Part shown: positions 35,882-50,700 of the stretch, in pieces
Layout of the letters: the number at the start of each line of letters is the position of its first letter
How positions within the stretch are numbered: position 1 is the stretch's first letter
Assembly: GCA_020055645.1 (NCBI GenBank)
Contig: CM034547.1
Coordinates: 15,966,513 to 16,030,512, forward strand
Source of the DNA: Tomocerus qinae
Taxonomy: Eukaryota > Arthropoda > Collembola > Entomobryomorpha > Tomoceridae
Reading direction: 5' to 3'
DNA: 64,000 nucleotides
Translations under genes and position numbers: made by a program
Notes under the pieces: model-generated
The model's database searches: none
Told to the model about the DNA's origin: nothing
The model's input: only the letters and a program-made list of their open reading frames with translations

Positions 35882-36247
35882 TTAGAAGCCGATGGTGACC
35901 TTTCTGGCGTATGTTTTGGTGTGAGCAATGTAATGGCTGGAGCTGCTTCGGATGTTTTGAAGGAGAACGGTGTCTTTATTCAAGCGCAATGATTGAGTGC
36001 GTTTGCTCCTGTCTATGTAAGATTTAAGAGCTCGTTCTTCCCACAGCATAGGTTTGGGTACATCAGGTCTTGAGCCTTTCGAACGTTGGTCCAAGTATTC
36101 AATCATAGGGCGGTAGTAGTAGGAGCCATAGTCATAGTTGTACTCGTACAGATTGCTCTTGGGCCTGGACCAGTGGCTGAACTGAGTGACAGCTCGTCGC
36201 TTGGGAGCGGAACTCGTCCCGGTTGTGTCCAATTCTGCTTCACCCAT
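35882..36247 (-). CDS. myofilin-like thick-filament protein, short paralogue (121 aa)
   Basis: One coding exon from the ATG at 36247 to the stop at 35882. An acceptor (TATTATCCAG) puts the exon start at 36264, so the 17 bases before the ATG are leader and the start is well supported. Residues 25-53 carry HW.RP, Y.YN, G..YY.P and YLD, which align without gaps to residues 9-37 of the 344-aa protein at 55973-57007. The rest is basic, with no signal peptide or membrane span. From family memory, this N-terminal pattern is like insect myofilin and the unique N-terminus of short paramyosin; I could not run a search, so the name is tentative. The expected role is a structural component of muscle thick filaments. 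Possible poly(A) signals lie near 35400-35430 on the minus strand. Confidence 0.7.
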   Translation of the reverse strand: MGEAELDTTGTSSAPKRRAVTQFSHWSRPKSNLYEYNYDYGSYYYRPMIEYLDQRSKGSRPDVPKPMLWEERALKSYIDRSKRTQSLRLNKDTVLLQNIRSSSSHYIAHTKTYARKVTIGF

Positions 36248-36264
36248 ACTTTTCTATATCAGAC

Positions 36265-38699
36265 CTGGATAATACACAAAATAATATTATAACCTCCCAA
36301 AAACACGCAGAAATCCCAAAATGTCATTTCAGCAATGCTTCATAAATAAAATTGTGCATTCAAATGGTGCAAAATGAAATTAAGTTACAGCCTCCCTTTA
36401 CTGCATACATTTTCAGTACTCAAATATTACATTACCTGTGTTGTCTTTGTATTGATTTGCATGCAAAATAAGAAACTACTTACAAACAACTTCACGTTGC
36501 ATTTTGGAGTTAGTTTTGTAACAATCTTAGATATGGTAGGGTGGGCGTGGGTCCTAATTTGATTACTGTAAGTAGTTTCTACCAACCCAATGTATTTGGG
36601 TATTTGAAAAGGTCAAAACAAGTTATAGTGAAATAGTAATGAGGGAGTAAATAAAATCGGCCATGACATAAAGTGAATTACGAAATATAGGTAAAGAAAG
36701 TAGATAAAGATATTAGTGTTTACTCGCCGAAAGAGTATATTTAATTTATATGTAGGAAACCCAACGAACCAAAACCACAAAGTTAATTTTCCCTTCAAGG
36801 AAAATTATCTTTGTGGTCTCGCTATGGAAGAAAATCCCTTGAGTCTTAGAAATATGTAAGTTTTAACGAAAACAGTGTCACAATTACGTTTCACTTGAAG
36901 GGACATTATATATAATCTCGTGTCAAAGACATACCGTGAAAAAATAAATTGCGAATGAGAGTAATGAAAGTGGTAAGATTGTAAACCATATCTTGTTCTT
37001 GTCATTTGTAATCTAACGTGCTAATTAGAAAGTGTAGGTGAATTAATAGGCATAGGAAATTAATCATTACATAAGATGCTATAGAGGTGGTTATTCGCCA
37101 TACAAATGAAGAGGTGGCACTATTGTGAGTCTAGCTATTTAGTATTTGTAGTGTGACATTAGTAGAATTAGTATTTCCATTCATATAAATAGATAGTAAC
37201 ACAAAGGGATGAGTCAAAGAGAGGTTAATGTAGGGAAGAGAGTCATGTAGGCGGGTGATGGCAATAATGTTCCCTTTATTCCTATTATGAAGTGTTCAGT
37301 AATCCAGTGCCGACACCACTCTGCGGTGGTCTTCTCAATAGTCGATCCTCTCAAAGGATAATCATCTTTCTTATTAACAGAGTTATGATCCAATTAACAC
37401 CTAGCTGCATACAAATGACGGATAATAACATGACCAGTGTAGTCATCCTGTTTCAAATGCAAAGGAACATGATTGTTACATTTTATTGTGCAGATCGTAA
37501 TCACACAGCAGTACTATAGCATTAGCTACACTTAATGCTATCTTATACTCCACTACTCGCAAAAGCAGATTGCTTGTTCATTAATGTTGTGTAGGAAGGA
37601 AAATTGGTTTATTTCAAAGCTAGCTTTCTTTGAGTGAACGAGTCAACTCTGGAGGGCTCGTGGCTATAATTAACCACAACAGGGCGTCAGACACGAGACA
37701 CAAGATACTCTTCTCTAAGAAACAACGCTAGATTAGAACTGTAGAAGCAAGCCAACTATTTCAATTTGGACAAGCAACAGGACTAACAAACAATGTAGAA
37801 AATCAGACAGCGAAAAAGCGGTATACGTGCTATGAAACTACATTGTCGTCTAAATTCATTCTCGAGTGTATGCCATGCACTATATGCCTTGCAAGTCTGA
37901 AGATACTTTCATACTCTCTTTACAAAAGACGAGGAAACAAAGGAATACTCATTTCTTAACCCTAAAACTAAGAGTCTCTGCACTCCATACTCAAATATCC
38001 ACTGAACTCACTAAAACACGTTAAAATCATACTCAAAGAATCATCTTACAATACACCCACGCAAGTAATTCAAATACCTGCGTATAATTACACTTGTAAT
38101 ACCAAGTTTTTTTTATACCTATACAGGTCTACCTATATGTACTAAAATAATAAATAAATTTCAGCGAAATGAGCCAAAGTACATAGAAATGGAAATAAAG
38201 GTTGAGCTTTGATCTTGAATGTTCAGGTAAAGTATTGTACAAGCCTTATAGTTGTATAAAGGCCCATTAGAACATATTATATTGAAAGTGGGAAAGCAAT
38301 TATCTAAGCTTTTTGATTTGACAGCTGTATACAACAGTTTTCTAACAAATATTACCACACCGACACTGAATGAACAATAGAGACGAGTTAATGAATGAAA
38401 GGTGAATTTACTACATAAGTACTAATTGAAAGGTTGGAGAATTGCTAAAGGCGGATAAGTTTCTTTGCAAACTAAAATTAAGTTTGAATGGGAGTTGTGG
38501 GTGTTTGTAAACTTGTGTAAAGATTGTGTAATTACCATTCTATTGATGGAGAAAGGGTGATGTAGTAGTTGTGTGTGCATTTGTTATCTCATTTCGGGGA
38601 AAAGGCTTTCAATTAGTAGCACAATAATATAAGAAATGTAACAGGGTAGAGGTAGAAAAAGGGGATAAAATGGCAATAAATTATGAAATGAATGAATAC
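36265..38699 (-). other. intron in the 5' UTR of the short myofilin-like gene
   Basis: Bounded by the donor CAG/GTATTC at 38699 and the acceptor TATTATCCAG at 36265. The length is about 2.4 kb. It holds no recognisable gene on either strand; frames of 60-75 codons at 36374-36562, 37292-37519 and 38161-38358 show no domains. Confidence 0.45.
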
Positions 38700-38746
38700 C
38701 TGAATTAATAAAGTCCGAAAATAAAAAGTGCTGCTCAGACAGAACT
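38700..38746 (-). promoter_or_regulatory. probable transcription start and non-coding first exon of the short myofilin-like gene
   Basis: On the minus strand TTTCAGTTC at about 38750-38742 fits the arthropod initiator TCAGTY, giving a start near 38746. There is no TATA box. A 47-nt leader ends at the donor ATTCAG/GTATTC (38700). The upstream DNA to about 39000 is GC-richer than the surroundings, as expected of a promoter region. This is inferred from sequence signals only. Confidence 0.4.
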
Positions 38747-41700
38747 GAAAAGATGGAATTGATGGAGGAAGAGGACGGAGCTGATTTTGTTGGGTGATTG
38801 ATAGAGACTCCCGGCTCCCGGTCTGTGCTGTTGTAGTTGACTTGAGTTAGGATGGCACAACTCTGTTTATTGTGATGTTGGCTATTATTTTATTATGATT
38901 GCTTGTGGTGGCTCAGCCTTCAGTTACTTCAGACCGGGATGGCAAGCGTTGGACTTGACTGGCTGGAAGTGAAAGACACAGCAGCTCCCCGAAATCAGCG
39001 ACTGATTCACTCCAGCTCTGCTTCCTCCATTCCATCTTACACACATGAACATTCATGCAACCTTTCTGTCGTTGATTGAGAAGATGTTGAAATACATACT
39101 TTTACATTTACATAGCACGGCATACATATGTTATAGGTAATCTAGCTACACATTACTTCCTTTTTGTCTCTACTGCTTCTACATCATTATAAGCGCCACA
39201 CAAACTCATCGCACAAATACGTAAGCGAAGCAATTGACTGAAAAGTTTATATTTACGTATAGCGAGTAGTCCTAGACATATTATGCAATTGGAATGGCTC
39301 AACATTGAGTTGTGTGCTACACTTACATATATTTGTCAGTCAGTATTAATTTTGCACCACTTGCGTAAGTAGATCTTCTTCACAAGTAGTGCAAGGTATT
39401 ACCGTAATATCTCTTATTAATGTACATATAAATATATAAAGCGGTTTGGCTTAAGACACTTACTAAGTCGGCTTCAACTATTTACACCTTCGTTATATAA
39501 GGTGTTTGAATAAAGTATATTTCTATAGAGTGTTTGATGCAGCATCTTTTAAGATACATAGAAATCAGGTTAGTCGGTAAAGTGGAAACGAAGCAAAGGT
39601 ACTAAATGCTCTCAACTTGTGGCCTATGAAAATTATATGTAGTTGGGATGGCTATGCTGTCATTCTTGTCTCAACTATAGGATGAAACTTTCCCTCACTG
39701 ATCACCTCAGAAAGAGGGGAATCACTTCTGGGAGAGCGAGACGATCTGACGATTCCAAAGGAAAACCCACCAACTGAGTTTTCTATAGAGTCAAGATCAG
39801 AAATAAGACTTAAAGCCACATTACTTACTTATAACCACGTCCACAAAGCGTAGCAAAAGCCAACTGCAGTCAAGACAGAGGGTGTAGAATTTCGGAGATG
39901 GATTTTGTATGAACACTTTTTACTATCTCTCAGAGAGCTCTCTATCTTGAACACGGTAATAAAGTTGTAGAGCTACTTACTACCTACAACTTCACGTAGG
40001 AGAAACTCAGCGCCTTACTTACGTATTCTTTCAATGAACTTTTACTCAAACATCGTCAGCATAAGATTCGTATACTTTCCACTTTTACTTCTTCGGTGTC
40101 GTCAACTACCTAGATATTATCTGTATACTCATCTCTGTGCTCAAACTACAAATCCTGCTGTGCGTGCTCTCCTCATCCACAAAAATCGTCGATACTAACG
40201 TGTGCATATATATGTCACATATCCTGTTACCGGATACCTACATTTTCTCCGAAAGTCTCTATTCTCTAGGAGAATTTAATTAGTGTCCTAAACTTTCTTT
40301 GACAGATTTAGTTTACTTACAGGAAACTTTTTTATTGGACTCTTTTATCTTGAAAATTATCTTCCAAGAAAATATCACAAGTAATCATGGCAAAATACTA
40401 GCAACAGGTATACATTAAAAATAATATGAATTACACTGATTTGAAGTGAGGTACCAAAGAAAATAGAGGTAGAGCATTTTCTGAATTCTAAGATTGGGAT
40501 TGCAGTATTTTGCACCATGCGATTCATGCAGTTGCTGCAGTGAATGCGGATTTAGTGGGGGTAAAATTCGTTCGAAACCAAGTCAGTGAGTTTTAACAGA
40601 TTATTGTGATGTAGCGTTACTTTTTAGGTACGTTATGCAAGTCTTAAATATCCGGTAACGTAGAAAAGCTATATATTGTGGAATACCTATGAAGGTATGG
40701 TGAGGATGCATACAATGTAGATCTTTGTTCATGGGACGTTTGGAACATATATCTGTCACCGAGAAAAAACATGGGCAATAGCAATAAAGAAGCTATGCTT
40801 AATCCAAAGAGTAAGTACAATCCGTGTGTCTGTGTGCTATCAATAGTGGATGGTGTATCTGCAGAGTAGTTTGCTGTGTGCATGTCCCACGTATCTGTGA
40901 GACGGATGGAGGAGAGCAGAAGCCAAGTGTATTAGCATCTGTACCTTTAAGTATATAGTCCACAAACAATGAAGCTTTTGAGGGTGACTCACTTTGTAAT
41001 GCATTAATCTTAAGGCTTTTAGTAGTATGTAGGTATGTGTGTATTGAACATTACAAATTATCAGTACATGCTATCCATTAATAATGAAGGAATTTCCCAA
41101 TATTATTTGGGCTTTATGACTCTGAATTTATAGAGGACAAATAAGTAAATATTTTCTCATTCTATTTGCTAAACTTCAAAACAAAATGAATACAAGGGGA
41201 AAATTCATTAAATCAAAAGTCAACTCATGAATAGGATAAGGTCGAGTAGAAACCAGATCTTTTCTTTCTGCAGTTAGACACTTCACGCCACTATTTCTCT
41301 CTTTCATCCTCACGGGCTCTGACTGCGCCAACTTTGTTACAGATGAGAGGAAGAGTGCCAAGATTTTCATTTGAATGTTTTTACTTACTTCACCACACTT
41401 CACTTCAGTTGATTTTTCTTACTCCGTTAGTATCTGTATTGCTTACAATTACCCAGAGGATATACCCAAACCCTCAGAAAATGAAATTAATACTAACGTA
41501 ACTTATCACTGAAAATGTTGGAGCTGCACTGCTTTCATTTAGCAACCTATCCTTCTTTCTCGTACGTAAATAGTACACAGTATTTATGTACAAGTGTAAG
41601 CGCCCAACTCTCAACACCATATTCTACTAATAGTTGCTGAAATAATTTGTGTATATTAAGTCTGGCATATTATATTTACCTACTAACACACCAAGTCCAC

Positions 41701-44700
41701 AACACCTACCACATTTCTTATCATCATAAGTTCACTTTTCTAACAGATGTAGCCGATGCAGAAAATTTTAAATGCTAACCCCTAATGCAAAATTTCTGAA
41801 TTTACCACAGTAAAATGAATAGGGAATAAGAAATGTTACACAATGGTGTGATGAATGGTGGAATTGTTTTGATTAAATCTTTGTAAGGATGAACTAGTTA
41901 CAGGTGGTTCTTTTTAATATCAATAGAAAGTAAACAACAAACTACAATCCTTCAAATTAAAGTTATCAAATAAATTCTTAGAATTTGGATATTACTTGTG
42001 CAGAATCAACACAAAAGAAAATTATTTTGCCCGCCTGGAGTGTGACATTTGGCAAAAACAAAATTTTTCCCTGTACTTCCTAAGAAGTCATAAAATTTTA
42101 TTTTCTGCCATCAAAGAGTGTACGTTATATTTGTCTTCAGGATTTAAAATAAAATTCTTTCTCTGTTTGGAGTTAAGACACAAATGAAACTAGAAGTATT
42201 TGGCACTGATGGACATATCCTCTTTATTTCTCAAGTAGAGATCATCCTACTTGTCGCTTAAGTAATTTTTGGCATAACACCTTCGATAGCATCATTGCAT
42301 TGTTCTTTAGGCGCCTGATTCCTGTGCATTTGTCTCATGCATAATGTCTAACGATATACTTAAAATACTTACGTAAATATAGCTAATTACGATTTTTTCT
42401 TCTTGTTCACCTTCTTTTCTGGAGATTTTCCATCCTTTTTTTGTGTTTCTACATAGCTATCTTAGTTGTGTCGTTGTATGACATGATCCTTGTTATAGTT
42501 TCTTTTTCTACTACTACAATATTGTGCATGGGAATAGTGGAGTGTGTCTGATTAAGTTTACTTTGGCTTTCGTTGCCGACAAAAGCAAAACGCATGGAGC
42601 TGATAATTGGCTTCATTTCTTTTAGAGGAGGGCAAACTGACTTAAGAAAAATCTAATAAACTAACGAATAATATATCACAATCTATTAAATAACTTTGAG
42701 TTAATTGTATATATCTCAGTCATGACTATTTCATCAAGAAATTAGGTCAAAAGTAATTTTATCATTCATCTTGAAGCCCTGTAGCAAGTATGTTGCAACA
42801 ATTGTTGTTGTGCAGGAAGAAAAATATTGCTAATTAGTAAGTGGAATTAATTTGTTCCTGAAGAGAAGTTGACATTGAACTCATTTTATGTATAGTTATG
42901 CTCTTAATTATTCTTGGAGTTGAATACCAAGAGCTTTTGTTTACCTAAGACAAAAAAATTCCCTTCAATTTAATCAAAAATGTCTGAAGGAAAGCAACAA
43001 ATGCTTTGAATTTGTAAAACTTTATTTTTGAGAAGTCATCATGGCATTATTGGTGTTGATTTTAGCCTGCCTGTTTCTCATTTGTTAAATTTTCTCGTAT
43101 AGATATAAAAAGGGCGAGTTTATATACTACGTATAGGAACAAACCCTCAATGAAGAATTCTTTGAAATAACTACGTAGTGACTACTAGTGACAGCTTTAG
43201 ACAGTACCTCAAGAGACGTGTGTTCGCTATTATTAATTATTTACTACTAGAAAAATGATACTTCTTCAGATGTCTTTTCCTGAGCCTGTTAGAGCCAGAC
43301 GAGGCTGAAAGTGAAACAGATGGAATTAGATTTGACAGTTTCTTTCTACTAATTCTTCTCAATGCGTAGCCATACGAAAACTAAGTATGAAATTGTATGA
43401 AATGAGTCTGATAATGACATGACAGCAAGATCTAAACATTTCCCTTCTTTCATTAGTGTACCAACCGGGTACCTACTACGGTATTGCAGTAGTAATACAT
43501 GGCGATTACATCATGCCCTACTTTCCTCCGTCACTATGTTTCAGCTACTTAGCTTGTAAAGTCACTAGTGAATGCTCAAAATCCGCTATTTATTAGGCTG
43601 CGCTTTGAATGAAATATTACACACCAATGTCGGTCCCTTTAGGATGTAAGTCACTCATTTCAGAGAATGAAAATAGTTCATCCACAACGCAAAGAAAAAC
43701 TTTTTTCTCCTTTACAATGAAGTAATGATTCTAATCCTCCATACACACAATTTCAATCTTGCTATATTTCATTAGCTTTAATATCTAGGTCATCAGAACA
43801 TATGCATACAAAAAATATAATCAAAGACCATGCTAACAATGACCATATCTACATAAAACTATTTTTGGAAATGTAACCAAGTTCATAACTTTTGATATTT
43901 GAATCCACAAAAAAATAAGCAGCTATGGACTATTCTATATCTGCAGAAGATAGACAAATTAATTACAAGTAGCATAATATTTTTATCTGATGGGATTGTG
44001 ATGTAATGACATTTAGTAATAACACATTCCATCGTGACTTGATTTTCGTACCTGAACAATAATTTCTCGATTCCTACTATCTATGGAAAATGTTTTCAAT
44101 AAATTCACGTTTCATCGTGAATTGAATGATTTTCGCTATTCACTTTTCCTTTGTAAGAAAATAGTACTATGCAACAAATCCGATTTATGTGTAGTGCGCA
44201 CTGTTCCAGAAAGTGTGCATGGTCACTGGCTAAAAAATCTGTACTTTTCCAGAAGCGTGTTAAATCAGATTCCATTTTCAAAGCGTAAGAGCACAATAGG
44301 ATAGTCCATCATTCTTGCATTCATTTTCTATTTCATTCGAATAAATACATGCATTTGTCCAGAAACATTCTTTTGCAGTTCTTTACAATGAGATCAAAAG
44401 AGTTTGAGCTGTTCCTCATGCGTGCATGTAGCGAAGAGATAGATATATCCCATTTACTATTGTCACAGTGAGATACGAATATCATGACCATAACAAAGGC
44501 AAAAAATAGTCATGCATATTACTATTATAGAAAGTTCAATTTCAGTAGCACAGCTACCCATCTACTTACATATTATACTTTTCCTGTAGAATGAGACAAT
44601 TTAAAATGTCCTACTTTCTGTTGCTTGCACATTTATTGCAAACCTTTTGTGTACGTGTGTGAGAATGATGTAGCTATCCCACTGACGCTAATAGTTTCTG

Positions 44701-47700
44701 TAAGTACCCTTCATGTGTCGCAACCTCATCACAGCCCAACACAAGTGTATCATTTTCATTGTCACAAAATGGCAGCCGTTCGTCCCGGTCCATTCTTCTA
44801 TTCAACTATTTGATGCAGACTCATGTGCTTAATTTCATCTGTGATATATTCTGTACAACCTTTTGTTCAACTTACAACTGACTACTGCTAGTAGGCTAGG
44901 ACTACTATTCATCTATTTATGATATTCAGCACAAGCGGAAAATAGAGTCAAAACTGTAGTTGCCACATGGGAAAATATTTTAGCCAAGTTACCCGCATCA
45001 CATATTTTTGGCTCCTTCGTTTTCTGCTATATGTAAGTAGATGGTTCCACTTGACCTGACACTTACAATTCAACTCTGGAGTGACTGACGCAGACACAAC
45101 TGACAACTAAATTACGCAATCTGTCACAAACAATTCAAAGAAAAAGAACAGGTCACAAACAGAATATGGAAAATACAAATGTGCATTATGTTATTCTTCC
45201 TTCTAGCAAATAATGCAAAATATAAATACCTGGAATAAAAGCAAGAATTACCTCATTTCCAAAAGTTCCATATAAAAGTAATCTACAAGAATAACAATCA
45301 ACCATTCAGTTGGATGCTATTCACTTATATTACTTATTACAATTAGTTTGATTTCAATGCAATAGCAGATCCTGGTCTTTTATGTTCTGGTGTGTTTTCA
45401 TCAATTTATATTTTTCTGGGAAAAATCAGGAAAAACAAAACGATATGAGAAATTCTAACTTTTTCGTATGTATTTACGAAAAATGAGAAATACTAATCAA
45501 ACAATAATTAAATTGTCATACACAGCCATAAGCCATACAACCATCATGAATGAATGTATAGATTACCTACTGGGAAAACAAAGTTGAATTAATAAAACAA
45601 TTATATCATATCACTCACTCTTCAATAATTGCCTTTACGAATGTCTGCTATATATTGCAATTACATGATAAAGTCTCCAACTTGTTTTTGTTTTGAAGTT
45701 GAAGTTGCGTCATAGCATATCCATTAAGAATCCCACGAAAGATTTTATGTTGGCTATGTCGAAACACACAGCTGAATATGCAGACATAAATCATCATCTT
45801 TCTTTTTACACAGCCATAGGAATATTGAGACTTTGAGATCTGAATGTAAAAGAATTTATTAGGAAGACTGGAACGGGCTAACTCTTGTGGCGAAAGACGT
45901 TCTGCATGAAGAAGCATACATGTGTACAGTGTTTCAGATTGGTGTAAAGCACTTGAAAAAGTTTTTCGTGAGCATGCAGATATATCTCATTCAAAACTGA
46001 ATTTGCAATGATACATATTGATACAAAAGTAGGTGAAATTCGTAATTTAAAATAACAGAATGTTTTACAAGAAGAAAAATAGGTCAAGGATAAGAGTTTT
46101 GCAATTAAGATACCTAAATAGTAACTCTGTTATAGAAATTATGCAATATAAAATGTTTGTATTACTTAAAGGTGTAACTTTTTTAACTTTTAAATGAACA
46201 AAATCTGTACTGAATTAGAGATTTGTCATTTTATAGTTAGTCAATCTCATGAGAAAACCTTTACTAAAATACTCAACAATATACAACGATCAATAGTCTT
46301 TAACAGCTGCTCCCTTTGCTCCTCTTCGTATGTATTTAAGCCTCTCGTTTAAGAAATGTTTGGAATAAATCAATAGTAATTGTTTTTAGGTTAGTTTTTA
46401 AGGTTTCAATATTAAGTGACTCCGAATAAAAAGGATGATTTACAAAGTCGATGTTGCTCCTCAAATAGTTAATATTACAGTAGCATAGCCATGGAATACA
46501 ACCATGTCTGTCATCAATAGCTCATAGATCCATGAAGTAGGTGTGCATAGTAGAGATAGAGATAGTTAGTAATTTTTATGTAGCATATGATATTTAATGT
46601 GGTGTTAGTGAAGTATGCCAACCTAGATAGTGCACAAGTACGGTATTAGTCAGACAGTTCCTGGTTTATGTAGTAAATGAGATCTTGAGTAATGAGTGGT
46701 AGCAAAGGTAACCTTAGAGTGGGTGGACCTGCATGCTTAAGCCACTAAATCACAAGAGTTCCATTTGCAAAAAATGAGTCAGTATAAAACTTAAGACAGC
46801 AACACGAAGGTTCTTAAGTGTTCTAATTTTTAGAGAGGATTCTTATTTATAGCTACTTTTATTATGATATGTAGGAGAGTCAGCTAAGTTCACTCAGATA
46901 CCTATGGAATTATGACTTGCATACCTTAAAATATTTGAACACATCTGACTGTAAGTCAATTTTAGTCATGCCACACATTAGTAAATCTTTAAGCTGTTAC
47001 GAAACTAACCAATGACAACTGAAATGACCTTCTAAAATTGTGTTTATGTACATTCCTATTACTTATAAGAATATTGCACCACTCCATTTACATCATCCAA
47101 CGTTATTACACTTACATCCAAGCAAAGTCACGGCAAATCTCAAGTAAAGAAAAGTAAAGATAAAAATTATTACTTCGTCTTTGGAAAGACTAATTCTATA
47201 ATATCCAGCCATGTAATGTACATGATTCATCTTCTTCGAAATGAGCTAAATAACGCTACAGTTGAAATCCCTCTAACTATATTCCCTTGTCAAAGAGGAT
47301 TTTCAATGTAAAAGTTAATGAAAGTCCAAGGGAAAGCATTTATGGTCAAATTACTTCTATCCTACCTTTGATTAGCTAAATAACATGGACTATAGTCAGA
47401 ATGCTTTAATCTGCAGAAGTATAAGGATGAAAATATTTAATTTCCTTTGCACTTCGTCTTACGTCTAAGTACTACAATTCAATATGTTTTTTTAAATAGG
47501 ATGCAATAAACTGCATTTTGGTTTATTTAAGCGATTGTGCAAGTTTTAACATGCCCTAATATACAGCGTAAGGATAACGATGAAAACTGTGAAGGGTCTT
47601 TAGGGGAACCACTTAACCGATCAAAAACTTTTAACTCCGTGATTCGGGATGCAGAACTAAGGTTGATAAACATTTCATACAGAAAAGCAAAGGGATCTTT

Positions 47701-50700
47701 GAAGTGCAATTCCTAGGATATTGTCTTTAGTGTGGGATGGAATGAATTGTTGTAAGTTACACGTGCATTTTACCATTACTATTTCTGAGAGAACGGAAAA
47801 TCTACTCATACATAGACCTTTGAGTTAGTTTGAGCTGTTTGATAACATTTTAGTAAAAGTCATAAACAAATGCTATCAAAGAGTTTTCTCTTGTTTATCG
47901 TTAAAACTTTTCCTTTGACCTTCTTTACTGCCCAAATTATGTTATATCTGCGTGACTTAGTTTTGAAGTGCAAAGGCTACTGTTTTACTATGTGCTGCTG
48001 TTAACAGATTGTAAAGAATAGGATCCTAATTTACCCAGAGTGCAATTTCTTCTTTTCCTGTTCCATTATTTATACAATTGCTAAATTAGGAACTCTTGCA
48101 TCGCAGTATGTGTCTGAGTGTAGAAAGTAGAGGATGACATGTCCCAGGGTGAAAATAAAGTATATAAACTGCTAGTGCCACTTACAAGGATCATTTAAAG
48201 TGAATTAAAAAACCACATGCTGGTTGTGTACATTACATTTGTTTAGTGTGCAAACTTTGCACTATTTCTAATTTACTGCTGCTAAGCCATGAATGAAATA
48301 ATGGACTGATGTAATTGGAGTCAAAAAATATCTCTTGCTAAATACTGAGCATACCATACCAAAGGCTATTAAAAAGTTACTTAGATAGTATATCAGTGTA
48401 AAAGGACCATTTAGGATTAACTAACACGTAATTACTTACTCCCATGTCACTTCTATTTTATTTCTATCTAAACATTGCTCTTTGTATACAAACATTTATT
48501 ACAGGTGTACCAACGGTAGAATCGACCCTAAAAGTTGCTTCCAAAATTAACTTATACTTTGCTTATTGACGCTTTTGATGATATCGCATATCGGTGGTGC
48601 CAATCTTGTCGTTAAACATTTTTGGATTGGTACAAATACATTAAGCTACAAAAAGGCTGCTACTATATGGCGAAATGTTCTATTTGTTGTTTACTTTGAA
48701 TCATCTGATGTGGAAATAATTTTGATGTGGTTTTTGCCATTTTGTCCAGTGCGTATTGTATTTGAGATTGTGTTGCTAAAATGATCTTCCAAAAAGATCA
48801 CTCTATATTGTAATGTATGCAATACTACTACACTGTATTACGCTGCTATGTCATATGAATGACTTATTGTCTCAATGAACTGTTTTGTTGTTTCTTTGAG
48901 TTTTTTTAATTTGTGTGAACATAAATAAAGTCTAACAAGGCCATGAGAAAGTCTGTGCATGATTAATTGATTGCGGAGTGTTGGGAAGAAAAACATATCT
49001 TTAATGTCTCCAAATTGTCTGTCATAGCTTGGGTTTGTTTTTTAGGTGTGGGATCTTGATCTAGATGCAGAAAATAAAAGGAAGCGAAGCAAGACTTAAT
49101 TCACAGTGCACAGTAGACATAAGCGTGGCTGTAATACTTTATAGGAAAAAGCGTCTTTCTTTAACGGGTACTATTAAGAAAGGATAATATGGATTTCGAC
49201 TACTGTCAACTGTTATGCCAATGGAGCCAATGTAAGTATCTTGTAGAACTGTTAGTGTGCTAATACAGATAAAGCTACCTACATTAAAGATTTATATACG
49301 CCGTTGTTTTTTATATACGAGAAAGATTTTCTGCATGGTTGATGGTTATCTTATCTTTAACAAAGACACTATTTTGCAACTTCCATGTTAGATGTGTTGT
49401 GGTGCTATAGTATATATATGGCATTCCCTATTAGCAGTACTGAATATAGCTACGTGAACTATATATAAACACAGAGGATGCATGTAGAACATAAAAAAGG
49501 ACTTTCGCTTAGTACAAGTACATATTTATGGACGCCTATTTTGGGACATGCAATCTATTCTGTTCTGCTTTGACTTTATGACCTTCGAATGCGTAACTAG
49601 CAGAAATAAATGGATAGGGTAAGTATAGAACTTTTAGACAGCAAAAAATTGTGTCCTACGATAATACAACAGTTAAATATCACCACTACAAGACAATTGA
49701 GTCCGCTTTACGCAAATTATTATCGCCCTTTGACTCCTTTCTATGTAGACAGTAGCTATTCATTGTAACTGCTCCATTATTTTTTACACAATGTACCTAA
49801 AACAAAGCATCACTCAAAAACGTGACTGAATACCGATCTTTCATACCATTAGTAAATACAGCAAAACCTTTCTATGGTATCGCATTGTATTACACGGTAG
49901 ATTTTATTGATTTTCAGTATTGCTGAAGACAATTGTGAGTCATAACAGGTTATTGTACCGAATTGCAAGTGATTTAGTAAATTCGGTACTAAATACAAAT
50001 ATTGACCCCATTTTACTAATGTGAATTGTGGAAACGATTCGAAATACACCTTACAATAATTCGCGTCTACCAATTTCGATTTATGTTATGAAAATAGGAA
50101 AGTGAATGTCAAAGGAGGACCCAGACAGGAACTGTATTGCAATTTACTGGCGATTTAATTCCCGTTATCTGCAATGCATACAACTTTTTTATGCAAATAA
50201 CATTGACTTTTTGACTAAATCCTAGTCTTGGGACGTATTACAGTCTTACTTGACAATGAATTCATTGGAATTGGAAGGTTGGAACTTACTCGAACAACTT
50301 AATAGAAGGCTGGGGGTAGAAAATAAATTTTTATCGCTTTTAGTTTTAGCTAAGGCTGAATTTAGAGTTCGTTGTCTAGGCCGGAACCATTTCCCACTAC
50401 CATCAACCCACTAGCTCTCTCAGACTTTTTTAGTCCAACAAGATAAATAACACTCGTGAAAAAAATTGGAAAAGAATTTGATTAAATTACCCAAGAGGAT
50501 TCATTGTTTAAAGATCAGCTAATGACTGCCAATGAGAAACGCTTGAGGAAGAACAATGTTGAAGATCACAATGTAAATTGCAATTGGGCAGAATGCTCCA
50601 ATGTTAAATGATCAAAGAGCAGAACAAAAACATTAACATAATAATAATATTACCAAAGGATAACCATTTTATAGTTCATTTTATTTCATGGATATCATGG